From positions 1 through 64,000 of the forward strand of contig CAVVMR010000001.1 in the NCBI GenBank assembly GCA_963749515.1: DNA of 64,000 nucleotides. Reading direction: 5' to 3'. Position 1 is the stretch's first letter; each line of letters opens with the position of its first letter. A model generated the notes under the pieces. That model had not been told where the DNA came from. It did not search any database and saw only the letters and a program-made list of their open reading frames with translations. The position numbers were made by a program, and so were the translations under genes. Source of the stretch: Gaiellasilicea sp963749515 (GTDB lineage Bacteria; Actinomycetota; Thermoleophilia; Gaiellales; Gaiellaceae). Below are positions 1-7,443 of this stretch, in pieces.

Positions 1-40
<40 letters not shown>

Positions 41-85
41 CAGGGCGACGGACAGTGTAGCCGGGGCGCTCAGTAGGGTGGCAGA

Positions 86-1222
86 GTGACGACGGTCGAC
101 TGGATCGCGGCGGCCGTGATCGGCCTCGCGGCGCTGAACGGGCTCCGCAGGGGCCTCGTCGGAGGCATCTTCTCCCTCGCCGGGATCGCCGCCGGCGCGT
201 ACTTCGGCGCGAAGCTCGCGCCCGAGCTCCTGTCCGGCAACGAGTCGGCGTACACCCCGCTCGTCGCACTCGGCGGTGCGGTCGCTCTCGGCTTCCTGCT
301 GCAGACCGTGGCGGTGATGGCCGGCAATGCGGTCCGCTCGAGCCTCTTCGTAGTGCCGCCGCTGCGCGCGCTCGACTCGGTCGGCGGGCTCGTGCTCGGG
401 GCCGCGGCCGGGACGGCGCTCGTGTGGGTCGCCGGCGCCGTCGCCCTCCACGTGCCCGGCCAGGTGGAGCTCCGGGAGGAGGTCCAGCGCTCGAAGATCC
501 TCGGGGAGCTCAACGCACGCGTGCCGCCCTCGCGACTGCTCGACGCAATCGCGCGCGTCGACCCGTTCTCGGCGTTTCTCGGGCCGGTGCCCCGTGTCGC
601 GCCGCCCGACCCCGCGCTGCTGAACAGCCCGGGCGTGCGCCTGGCGAGCCCAAGCGTCTTCCGCGTCACCGGCACTGCCTGCGGCCTCGGGATCGAAGGC
701 TCCGGCTGGGTCGCGGCGCCGAACCTCGTCGTCACGAACGCGCACGTCGTCGCCGGGATGAAGGACGCGCGCGTCGACCACAACGACGGGGACGCTCGCG
801 ACGCCGACGTCGTCGCGTTCGACGCCCGCAACGATGTCGCCGTGCTCCGCGTGGCGGATCTCGAGGCGCCGCCGCTCCGGCTGGTCGACCCGGTCAAGGG
901 ACAGGCGGTCGCGATCCTCGGCTATCCGGAGAATGGCCCGTTCAACGCGACAGCCGGCCGGATCGGCCAGACGGGCGAGGTCCTCACCGACGACGCGTAC
1001 GGCCGCGGTCCGTTCCGGCGGCTCGTCACGACCCTGCGTGGCGTTGTCCGGCACGGCAACTCAGGCGGCCCCGCAGTTGACGCGCAGGGCCGTGTGCAAA
1101 CGACGATCTTCGCCTCGCGCATCGGCTCGGCCTCCGGCTACGGCGTCCCCAGCGACCATGTCCGCCGCGCACTCGACCGCGTCTCCGCGAGCGAGGTCTC
1201 GAGCGGGCCCTGCGTGCGCTAG
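86..1222 (+). CDS. MarP-type membrane-anchored serine protease (CvpA domain plus trypsin-like domain)
   Basis: 378 aa. Residues 1 to about 120 are hydrophobic with several membrane helices of the CvpA (colicin V production) type. The rest is a chymotrypsin-fold periplasmic protease. The triad is visible: His220 in TNAHVV, Asp250 in NDVAVL and Ser326 in GNSGGP. Cys199 and Cys376 sit where the mycobacterial MarP (Rv3671c) has a regulatory disulfide, and overall length is close to MarP. MarP is known for acid and oxidative stress survival by cleaving envelope substrates; the same role here is inferred. The GTG start lies 6 nt after a TAGGGT hexamer (74-79), so the mRNA may be leaderless. It ends 4 nt into the converging methyltransferase fusion gene. 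Confidence 0.9.
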   Translation: MTTVDWIAAAVIGLAALNGLRRGLVGGIFSLAGIAAGAYFGAKLAPELLSGNESAYTPLVALGGAVALGFLLQTVAVMAGNAVRSSLFVVPPLRALDSVGGLVLGAAAGTALVWVAGAVALHVPGQVELREEVQRSKILGELNARVPPSRLLDAIARVDPFSAFLGPVPRVAPPDPALLNSPGVRLASPSVFRVTGTACGLGIEGSGWVAAPNLVVTNAHVVAGMKDARVDHNDGDARDADVVAFDARNDVAVLRVADLEAPPLRLVDPVKGQAVAILGYPENGPFNATAGRIGQTGEVLTDDAYGRGPFRRLVTTLRGVVRHGNSGGPAVDAQGRVQTTIFASRIGSASGYGVPSDHVRRALDRVSASEVSSGPCVR

Positions 1223-3027
1223 AGAACGTCGAGGATCCCGAGCGGCTGCCGGAACGGCGCCACCAGGTAGACCCCCGCGGCCTTCTCGCGCGACTCCGCG
1301 ATCAGCTCCCGCGCCAGTTCCCGGCCGACCTCGCGCGCCTCGGTCCCGGCGGCCCGTAGCCGCTCCTGCACCGGCTCGGGCACGACGATTCCCGGCACCT
1401 CGTTGTGGATCCGGACGGCGAGCTGAAGGCTCGGCATCGGCCACACGCCCACCAGCAGCGGGATCGGCGAGCGGCCGCCGAAGTGCGCGAAGAACGCATC
1501 CAGGTAGGCGAGGTCGAAGAGGATCTGCGTCATCGCGAACTGGGCTCCGGCCTCGAGCTTCCGCTCGAAGCGCTCCAGCTCGAGATCCATGTCGTCGGCC
1601 GATGGATTCACGGCGACGCCGACGAAGAACGAGGTCGGGGCATCGATGCTGCGGCCGTGGTAGTCCTCGCCTCGATTGAGCCCGGCGATCAGCCGCGTCA
1701 GCCCGATCGCCTCGACCTCGTAGACGCCGCGTGCCCCCGGGTAGTCACCTTCCTCCGGCGGATCGCCCGTGACGGCGAGGATGTTGCGGACTCCCTCCGC
1801 GTGGGCGCCGAGGAGGAGCGACTCCAGCCCGGCGACCGACATGTCCCGCGTCGTCAGGTGCGGGATCGTCTCGATCCCGCAGGCGCGCTCGATCGCGACC
1901 GAGGCCATGATCCCGCTCATCCGGGCCCGCGCGCGCGGGTTGTCGTTCACGTCGACGAAGTGCGCCCGGCCGGACTCCTTGAGCGCGCGGCTCGCTTCCA
2001 TGAGCGCGCTGTTGTTGGCTCCGAGCGGCGGATCGAGCTGCACGGAGATGACGAACTCCTGGTCCCGCAGCATCCTCGCCAGGGTTGTCTCCTCCGGTGC
2101 AGCGTCGGCCGCGTCGGCCAGCTGGCGCTCACGGACGACGAGTGGCGCGGCCGGTGCGCGGTCCTCGTCGATCGCGGTCTTGATCGCGGCGATCTGCGCC
2201 GGTGTCGTGCCGCAGCAGCCGCCGATGATGCCGGCGCCCAGCCGCCGGGCCTGCGCGGCGAACTCGGCGAAGTAGTCCGGCGTGGCATGTGGGAAGACGA
2301 CGCGCGAGCCGGCGAGGCTCGCGAGGCCCACGTTCGGGAGCGCGGCGAGCACAAGACCCTCGCGCTGCATCCCGGCGAGCGCGTTGAGCGCGGCCGCCGG
2401 GCCGGCGCTGTGGTTCGCGCCGACGGCGGCGACGTCGAGGCCGGCGAGCCGCTCGGCCGCCTCCGCAGCCGGGACACCTCCGAGCGTCTGCCCGTCCGCA
2501 TCGAAGGTCATCAGCGCGACGATCGGCAGGGCCGAGACGCCGCGCACCGCCTCGACCGCCGCGGCGAGCTCCTCGAGATCGAAGAACGTCTCGAGCATCA
2601 GCAGGTCGACGCCGCGTCCCTCCAGCACCTGCGCCTGCTCGCTGAACGCCTGGCTCTGCTCCGCCACGTCGAAGCGCTCGAACTCGCCGCTCGGCCCGAT
2701 CGAGCCGGCGATGAAGACGTCCGCCCCCGCGACCTCCCGCGCCTCGCGCGCGAGCCGTACACCGATCGAATTGATCCGCTCGAAGTCGTCCTCCAGGAAG
2801 TGCGCAGCGAGCTTGCGGCGGTTGGCGCCGAAGGTGTTGGTCTCGATCAGCTCCGCGCCCGCACGGATGAAGCTCGCGTGCAGCGCAACGACGCTCTCCG
2901 GCGCGCGCAGGTTGGCCTCTTCGGGGCAGCGCAGGCGAGGGACGGCGCCCGAGATCAGGGTGCCCATGCCGCCGTCGGCCACGATCGGCGGGCCGCTGCG
3001 CAGGCGTTCTTCGAACCGGCTGGACAT
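1219..3027 (-). CDS. Bifunctional homocysteine S-methyltransferase / 5,10-methylenetetrahydrofolate reductase
   Basis: 602 aa, same architecture as Bacillus YitJ: residues about 10-300 are a BHMT/MetH-type homocysteine methyltransferase barrel, about 320-600 a MetF-type FAD barrel. The role would be methionine regeneration and one-carbon flow in the cytoplasm. The zinc pair GGCCGT is present (Cys271, Cys272), but the first zinc cysteine, normally in GxNC, is His206 (GANHSAGP). In the MetF half the motif usually written VELDPP or FEFFPP reads VQLDPP, so the residue aligned with catalytic Glu28 of E. coli MetF is Gln330; ITGDPP-like and TQ motifs are kept. Both changes were confirmed by reading the codons (CAC, CAG). 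ATG start with TACGCT (3034-3039) 6 nt upstream. Confidence 0.9.
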   Translation of the reverse strand: MSSRFEERLRSGPPIVADGGMGTLISGAVPRLRCPEEANLRAPESVVALHASFIRAGAELIETNTFGANRRKLAAHFLEDDFERINSIGVRLAREAREVAGADVFIAGSIGPSGEFERFDVAEQSQAFSEQAQVLEGRGVDLLMLETFFDLEELAAAVEAVRGVSALPIVALMTFDADGQTLGGVPAAEAAERLAGLDVAAVGANHSAGPAAALNALAGMQREGLVLAALPNVGLASLAGSRVVFPHATPDYFAEFAAQARRLGAGIIGGCCGTTPAQIAAIKTAIDEDRAPAAPLVVRERQLADAADAAPEETTLARMLRDQEFVISVQLDPPLGANNSALMEASRALKESGRAHFVDVNDNPRARARMSGIMASVAIERACGIETIPHLTTRDMSVAGLESLLLGAHAEGVRNILAVTGDPPEEGDYPGARGVYEVEAIGLTRLIAGLNRGEDYHGRSIDAPTSFFVGVAVNPSADDMDLELERFERKLEAGAQFAMTQILFDLAYLDAFFAHFGGRSPIPLLVGVWPMPSLQLAVRIHNEVPGIVVPEPVQERLRAAGTEAREVGRELARELIAESREKAAGVYLVAPFRQPLGILDVL

Positions 3028-3077
3028 CGGGCAAGCGTAGAGGCTTGGTCTCCAGACCCGAGCGCTTGTGCGGCACC

Positions 3078-3142
3078 GGCCGCCGAAGGCGGCCCTTTAG
3101 GGGTCTTCGCGCGATGAGCATCCGCTTCCGCGGATGCTCATC
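3078..3142. repeat. Two perfect inverted repeats upstream of the methyltransferase fusion
   Basis: 3078-3094 is a 7-bp stem (GGCCGCC/GGCGGCC) with a GAA loop. 3113-3142 is a perfect 13-bp stem (GATGAGCATCCGC and its complement) with a 4-nt TTCC loop. Neither is followed by a T-run on either strand. They lie upstream of the likely -10 of the minus-strand fusion gene, so they may be a genomic repeat or a protein site rather than an mRNA leader. Confidence 0.7.
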
Positions 3143-3320
3143 TTGCGCCAACAAAGTTAGTGAAGCACCACCGGTCAACCCCGTTCGAGGGACGAGTTAA
3201 CCGCCGAAGGGTGATTCCAGTGCAGTGCCACGGGTGGATACTGAAGTCATCTTCTGAGCGCACCGATGTGGCGGGCGCGGCTTGGAAGGGATCATCCGGC
3301 TCCGATCTGGGAGCCACCCC

Positions 3321-3354
3321 AGAAGGGCCCCTGGCGGCGGGGCCCTTCTTCTTT
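3321..3354 (+). terminator. Strong Rho-independent terminator, plus strand
   Basis: Perfect 11-bp stem AGAAGGGCCCC/GGGGCCCTTCT with a 7-nt loop, followed by TCTTTT. On the minus strand the hairpin lacks a T tail, so it terminates a plus-strand transcript starting in the preceding 200 bp, where no protein gene is recognised. Confidence 0.8.
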
Positions 3355-3450
3355 TGTCAGGGGTAAAGCTTCGCTCGTCCGTTGCCGATATGGCCAACGA
3401 CTCTCCTGTCGGGGACTGACGGCAATCATCCTGCGGCGTGGCAGAGTTAT

Positions 3451-3491
3451 GGAGCGGTGAGTCAGCAGCCTGGCTTGCCGCTCCTTTTATT
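3451..3491 (+). terminator. Terminator-like hairpin, plus strand
   Basis: GGAGCGG (3451-3457) pairs with CCGCTCC over a long loop that can itself pair weakly (CAG/CTG), followed by TTTTATT. It overlaps the stop codon of the minus-strand SDR gene. It could end a second plus-strand transcript from about 3360. Confidence 0.45.
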
Positions 3492-4266
3492 CCTCGTGCA
3501 GGACGCGGCCTTCCATCCCGCCGGCGACCGTCACGACCTGTCCGGTGACGTGGCCGGAGAGCGTGTCGGAGGCGAGGACGACCACCTGCCGCGCGACGTC
3601 ATCCGGCGTGGCGACCTTGCGAAGCGCCATCGTCCGCGAGACCCGGCGAACGGCCTCCGGATCGACGTGGCCGCGCGTCATCGGTGTCTCCGTCCAGCCC
3701 GGCGCGACCGCGTTCACCCGTGCTCGCGGTGCGATCCGCACCACTTCGTTCTTCAGGCTCAGGAGCAGGCCGCCGAGGACCGCCGACTTGGCCGCGGCAT
3801 AGTCCGCGTGCCCGGCTTCGCCCACCAGGCCCGCGGTCGAGCCGACGAGCACCAGCGAGCCGTGCCCGTTTCGCTCCACCTCGCGCAGGAAGCCGCGTGC
3901 CGTCAGGAAGGACGAGGTCAGGTTCTGGCGCAGGGTCTGCTCCCAGCGTTCGAGCGGCAGCTCCCAGACGGGAACGTCCTGCGAGGGCCACACACCGGCG
4001 ATCGCGGCGCAGATGTCGATGCGCCCGAGCGCGGAGCGCGCCTGTTCGAAGAGCCGGTCGACTTCGTGCTCGTCGGTCAGATCGGCCTGAAGCACCGGCG
4101 CGCCGCCCTCGAGCCCGCCGGCGACCTCACGCGCCCGCTCCTCGCCGCGGTGGTAGTGGACTGCCACGCGCGCGCCCTCGGCCGCGAACGCACGCGCACA
4201 CGCGGCGCCGATGCCGCCGGATGCGCCGGTGACGAGCACCCCCTTGCCTGCGAGCCCTGTTTCCAC
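3487..4266 (-). CDS. SDR-family NAD(P)-dependent oxidoreductase (FabG-like)
   Basis: 259 aa, normal length for a classical short-chain dehydrogenase/reductase. The cofactor motif TGASGGIG is at residues 13-20; the catalytic set is Ser143, Tyr156 and Lys160 (YAAAK). The C-terminal segment with VVTVAGG is typical of FabG-like reductases. The substrate cannot be told: it may be a 3-oxoacyl reductase or any secondary alcohol dehydrogenase. GTG start; TAGCCT (4275-4280) lies 8 nt upstream. Its upstream region is one arm of a long palindrome shared with the divergent M55 peptidase gene. Confidence 0.85.
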   Translation of the reverse strand: METGLAGKGVLVTGASGGIGAACARAFAAEGARVAVHYHRGEERAREVAGGLEGGAPVLQADLTDEHEVDRLFEQARSALGRIDICAAIAGVWPSQDVPVWELPLERWEQTLRQNLTSSFLTARGFLREVERNGHGSLVLVGSTAGLVGEAGHADYAAAKSAVLGGLLLSLKNEVVRIAPRARVNAVAPGWTETPMTRGHVDPEAVRRVSRTMALRKVATPDDVARQVVVLASDTLSGHVTGQVVTVAGGMEGRVLHEE

Positions 4267-4282
4267 GAGCGCTTAGGCTAAA

Positions 4283-4447
4283 GGAGCTCCTAACACACCG
4301 ACGCACTGAGTCGCTGGGCCGCGCTGGGCGGCGCGAGGCCGCGTCCTCAGTCGCGCCCATAGCAATTCGCTATGGGCGCTCCCTGCGTCCTTGCCTCGCA
4401 CCACCCAGCGCACCCCAGCGACGAGGCGTCGATGTGTTAGAAGCTCC
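4283..4447. repeat. 165-bp near-perfect palindrome between two divergent genes
   Basis: The outer arms (4283 to about 4340 and about 4392-4447) match as reverse complements with only a few changes. The centre is a perfect 10-bp hairpin, CGCCCATAGC (4354-4363), AATTC loop, complement 4369-4378. Each arm runs up to the start region of a gene (SDR on the left, M55 peptidase on the right), and each contains a GTTAG(G/A)AGC element in mirror positions, so the palindrome may carry two mirrored promoters. The differences between arms show it is not a simple assembly fold-back. Confidence 0.8.
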
Positions 4448-4451
4448 TCCC

Positions 4452-5267
4452 ATGCGCGTCCACATCATCAGCGACATGGAAGGCGTCTCCGGAATCGTCA
4501 AATTCGAGCAGACGAGCGGCGGCGACCCGATGTTCGAGGAGGGCCGCAAGCTCTACACCGAGGAGATCAACGCGGCGGTGCGCGGGGCGAAGGCGGGAGG
4601 CGCCACCGAGATCGTCGTCATGGACTGCCACGGCGCCGGCGGCGGCTGGACGTTCAACTCGCTGATCCCGGAGAACCTGCACCCCGACTGCGAGTGGGTG
4701 GTGCAGGAGGAGTGGACGGGCTACACCGAGTTCCTGGAGCAGGGCTGCGACGCAGCGCTCTTCGTCGGCATGCACGCCCGAGCCGGATCGCAGCTCGGAA
4801 ACATGAACCACACTGTCTCGGGCCGCGACTACCAGCGGCTCTGGTTCAACGGGACCGAGGTCGGCGAGACCGGGATCAACGCGGCGCTCTGCGGCACCTG
4901 GGGCTGCCCCGTCCTGCTCGTCACGGGCGACCAGGCTTCCTGCGACGAAGGGAAGGAGCTTCTCGGCGAGGGGCTCACGACGGTGGCCGTGAAGCAGGGT
5001 CTCGCTGCCGGCGCCGCGCGGCAGATCCCGCCCGTGCGGGCGCGGACGATGATCGAGGAGGGCGCGAAGCAGGCCCTCGCCGACCTGAAGGCCGTGCCGC
5101 CCTACGACCCCGGCAGCCCGTGTGAGATCAAGGTCGAGTTCAAGCGCACCCAGCCCGCCGACCGGCTCCGCTTCCACCCGGGCGTCGAGCGGCTCGACGG
5201 ACGCACGATCCGCGTCGAGGCCCCGACGTGGTGGGAAGCCTGGAAGCTCTTCTTCTTCGAAACCTAA
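4452..5267 (+). CDS. M55-family D-aminopeptidase (DppA-like)
   Basis: 271 aa, close to Bacillus DppA. The zinc-binding residues of the family are visible: Asp8 and Glu10 in SDMEG, His60 in DCHGAG, a further His at 108 (GMHARAG) and a conserved glutamate in VGETG. DppA releases D-amino acids from short peptides with a self-compartmentalised decamer; here it probably salvages D-amino-acid peptides. An in-frame ATG six codons upstream is less likely because the family begins at MRVHIISDMEG. It ends in a 4-nt overlap with the converging gene. Its upstream region is the right arm of the 4283-4447 palindrome. Confidence 0.88.
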   Translation: MRVHIISDMEGVSGIVKFEQTSGGDPMFEEGRKLYTEEINAAVRGAKAGGATEIVVMDCHGAGGGWTFNSLIPENLHPDCEWVVQEEWTGYTEFLEQGCDAALFVGMHARAGSQLGNMNHTVSGRDYQRLWFNGTEVGETGINAALCGTWGCPVLLVTGDQASCDEGKELLGEGLTTVAVKQGLAAGAARQIPPVRARTMIEEGAKQALADLKAVPPYDPGSPCEIKVEFKRTQPADRLRFHPGVERLDGRTIRVEAPTWWEAWKLFFFET

Positions 5268-5845
5268 GCCGCAGCCGGAGGCTCTACGACGCCGAGCTCC
5301 TCGACGAGCGTGAAGAACGCCCGCGCGAACGGCGAGTCGCCGGTGCGCTCGCGCACGAAGTCCCAGTCGATCTGCTCCCTCAGCGAGCGCGCGAGCTCGA
5401 GGACCGAGGACAGGTCGGGCTCCTGCTCGTTGAGCGCGAGCAGCTTCGTCGTCAGCACGTCTCCGAGCGACGCAACGGGCATCGTCTGCGCCGCGACCTC
5501 GAGCGGCTCGGACCGCTCGAAGAAGCCGTCGTCGACTGGCCCGCCGGCCGTGAGGAAGATCAGGTCGATCAGCGTCTCGCCGTCCCACGCCTTCAGCAGC
5601 CAGTGCTCGGGCGGCCGTTCCGGCTTCATCCCCGCGTCGACGAGCGCCGCGAGCCCGCGCTCGGCGTCGTGCTCGCGGACGAAGAAGTCGACATCGTGCT
5701 CGGTCGGAGGCCCGCCGCGCGCCCAGGCGGCGAGCCCGCCACCCAGGATGTAGGGCACTTCGGCGTCGCGGAGCGCAGCGGCTGCGCGCTTCATCGAGTC
5801 GAGCAGCTCCGGAAAGTTCTCGGCAGGCGTGTAGGCCATGGCCAT
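5264..5845 (-). CDS. Nucleotidyltransferase-fold protein
   Basis: 193 aa. Residues about 35-60 carry the pol-beta nucleotidyltransferase signature: a GGG turn, AAWARG, then an HDVDFFV strand with paired aspartates. This resembles the AbiEii/MNT-like and DUF6036 families, which include tRNA-modifying toxins and lone house-keeping members. No partner antitoxin-like gene adjoins it, so a toxin role has no support beyond the fold. The C-terminal half is helical and not recognised. It converges with the M55 gene with a 4-nt overlap. Confidence 0.65.
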   Translation of the reverse strand: MAMAYTPAENFPELLDSMKRAAAALRDAEVPYILGGGLAAWARGGPPTEHDVDFFVREHDAERGLAALVDAGMKPERPPEHWLLKAWDGETLIDLIFLTAGGPVDDGFFERSEPLEVAAQTMPVASLGDVLTTKLLALNEQEPDLSSVLELARSLREQIDWDFVRERTGDSPFARAFFTLVEELGVVEPPAAA

Positions 5846-5900
5846 GCCGTATACCCACTAGGCCGTTTGTGAAAGCCGCCTCAGGTGAACATGCGGGGCG

Positions 5901-6617
5901 ATGGCCGAGTCGATTCGTGTCGCCGCCGCAGGCGACATCCACTGTGCCGAGCCGCTACGCGACCGGATCACGCACGCGTTCGCCGCCGTCGAGGGCCAGG
6001 CGGACGTCGTCCTGCTTGCCGGGGACCTGACGACGCACGGCGAGCCCGACCAGGCGGCGGTGCTCGCCGACGCGTGCCGGCCGCTCGAGATTCCGATCTA
6101 CACCGTGCTCGGCAACCACGACTTCCACGTGAACCGTTGCGACGAGGTCGTCGCTGTGCTCGAGGACGCGGGCGTCCACGTTCTCCAGCGCGACTACGCG
6201 GTGCACGAGATCGGCGGTCTCGAGCTCGGGATCGTGGGCGCCAAGGGATTCGTGGGCGGGTTCCCCGGCGCGGAGCTCCCCGACTTCGGTGAGCCGCTCC
6301 TGCGCGAGGTCTATGCCGAGACGACGCGCGAGGTCGAGGCGATCGAAGCGGGGCTCGAGGCGGTGGCCGGCTGCCACCGGCGGATCGTGCTCCTCCACTA
6401 CGCACCGGTTCCGGAGACGCTGGTCGGCGAGCCGGAGCCGATCTGGGCCTTCCTCGGCTCCTCGCGGCTCGCCGCGCCGATCGGCGCCCACCGCCCCGAC
6501 CTCGTGCTGCACGGGCACGCTCACCGCGGCTCTTTCGCGACCGAGCTCGGGCCCGTACCGGTGCGGAACGTCGCGGTCCACGTGATCGGCAAGGACTTCG
6601 AGATCTTCGAGCTCTGA
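5901..6617 (+). CDS. Calcineurin-like metallophosphoesterase
   Basis: 238 aa. The dinuclear metal motifs are in order: GDIH (Asp12, His14), GDLT, GNHDFH, then LLHYAP and HGHAHRG near the C-terminus. This is the full set of the metallophosphoesterase superfamily. Members hydrolyse phosphomonoesters, cyclic nucleotides or other phosphodiesters; the sequence does not fix the substrate. No signal peptide, so cytoplasmic. It stands alone, followed by a promoter for the bicupin gene. Confidence 0.85.
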   Translation: MAESIRVAAAGDIHCAEPLRDRITHAFAAVEGQADVVLLAGDLTTHGEPDQAAVLADACRPLEIPIYTVLGNHDFHVNRCDEVVAVLEDAGVHVLQRDYAVHEIGGLELGIVGAKGFVGGFPGAELPDFGEPLLREVYAETTREVEAIEAGLEAVAGCHRRIVLLHYAPVPETLVGEPEPIWAFLGSSRLAAPIGAHRPDLVLHGHAHRGSFATELGPVPVRNVAVHVIGKDFEIFEL

Positions 6618-6641
6618 GCGCTCGAGCCTCGCCGACCCGTG

Positions 6642-6670
6642 TTGACATGACAGCACCGAGCAGGTGAGAT
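6642..6670 (+). promoter_or_regulatory. Sigma-70-type promoter of the bicupin gene
   Basis: TTGACA at 6642-6647, 17-nt spacer, TGAGAT at 6665-6670. Transcription would start about 6 nt later, at the ATG at 6677, which supports that start over the GTG at 6674 and predicts a leaderless mRNA. Confidence 0.65.
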
Positions 6671-6676
6671 TCGGTG

Positions 6677-7414
6677 ATGGGACAGATTTTCGTAGTTTCG
6701 GAAGGGGACGTCGAGGGCCGTCGAGAAGATGGAGACACCGCCCTCGAGAAGGTGATCATGGGCGCCGAGACGGGCTCGCAGGTGCTCGTGCAGCGGGTCA
6801 CCCGCTACGCCCCCGGCCGCTCGTTGCCACGCGGCGAGCCGACGCGTGACGAGCTTCTCTACGTCGTTTCCGGCTCGGGAACACTCGAGCTCGACGGCGA
6901 GCCGCACGAGCTCGAGCCCGAGAGCGGCGCCTACGTCCGCGCGGGCGAGACGTACGTGATCGACAACCCCGGGCCCGATGAGCTGCTGCTCGTCTCGTCG
7001 AGCGTTCCGGTCGAGCAGGTCTACCGGCCGCCGCGGGAGGTCGTCGTCCGCTTCGCCGATCGTCCCGAGCTGCGCGCCGATGCCAAGCGCACGTTTCGCT
7101 ACCTCGTCAACCAGGACGCAGGCTGCATGGACGCCACACAGTTCGTCGGCATCGTCGAGCCGTGCCGCGCGCCCGACCACAGCCACACCTACGACGAGGT
7201 GGGCTACATCGTCGAGGGTGAGGGGTTCGCGCACCTCGCCGGCGAGTCGATTCCGCTCCATGCCGGATCCTGTTTTCACCTGCCACCCGAGCAGGTTCAC
7301 TGCATCGAGAACGTCGGGCCGGGCGTGATGCGCATCCTCGGGGTCTTCCATCCATCGGGCGACCCAGCCTCACGTGCCTACGAGGACGACTCGCAGATGA
7401 CTCCGGCGTCCTAG
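6677..7414 (+). CDS. Two-domain cupin protein
   Basis: 245 aa with two beta-barrel cupin domains, about residues 35-115 and 150-235. The second has a normal metal site (HSHTYDE, then a later His in EQVHCIE). The first keeps the fold glycine/proline pattern (GSGTLEL, VRAGETYVI) but the His-X-His positions read Gly-X-Pro, so it has probably lost metal. Such bicupins include dioxygenases, sugar isomerases and sensors; function unknown. The ATG is chosen because the consensus promoter places the transcript start on it. An AGGAGG just after the stop belongs to the following broken gene. Confidence 0.75.
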   Translation: MGQIFVVSEGDVEGRREDGDTALEKVIMGAETGSQVLVQRVTRYAPGRSLPRGEPTRDELLYVVSGSGTLELDGEPHELEPESGAYVRAGETYVIDNPGPDELLLVSSSVPVEQVYRPPREVVVRFADRPELRADAKRTFRYLVNQDAGCMDATQFVGIVEPCRAPDHSHTYDEVGYIVEGEGFAHLAGESIPLHAGSCFHLPPEQVHCIENVGPGVMRILGVFHPSGDPASRAYEDDSQMTPAS

Positions 7415-7443
7415 GAGGAGCTGCCGCGCTCGGGGCACTCGTC

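Larger units (their letters stand above)
3028..3486. other. 459-bp intergenic region between two minus-strand genes; possible plus-strand small RNA
   Basis: No coding potential was convincing here. Beside the inverted repeats at 3078-3142, it holds two hairpin-plus-T-tract signals, both oriented on the plus strand (3321-3354 and 3451-3488), although the flanking genes are both on the minus strand. This implies one or two plus-strand transcripts, roughly 3150-3355 and 3360-3490. I compared the segment with memory of T-box, cobalamin, SAM, ydaO, glycine, SRP and tmRNA consensus motifs and could not assign it. Confidence 0.45.

Noticed and set aside
86..500. Colicin V production protein as a bacteriocin gene
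   Set aside because: The CvpA-like segment is the membrane anchor of a MarP-type protease with a full catalytic triad; no bacteriocin genes are near.
3160..3330. T-box, SAM, cobalamin, ydaO or glycine riboswitch
   Set aside because: Short look-alike strings (such as GGGTGGA or CGCCGAAGGG) are present, but no complete consensus core, and no plus-strand target gene follows the terminator.
5264..5845. Abortive-infection or toxin role for the nucleotidyltransferase-fold protein
   Set aside because: The fold alone is not enough; no antitoxin-like partner or defence gene adjoins it.
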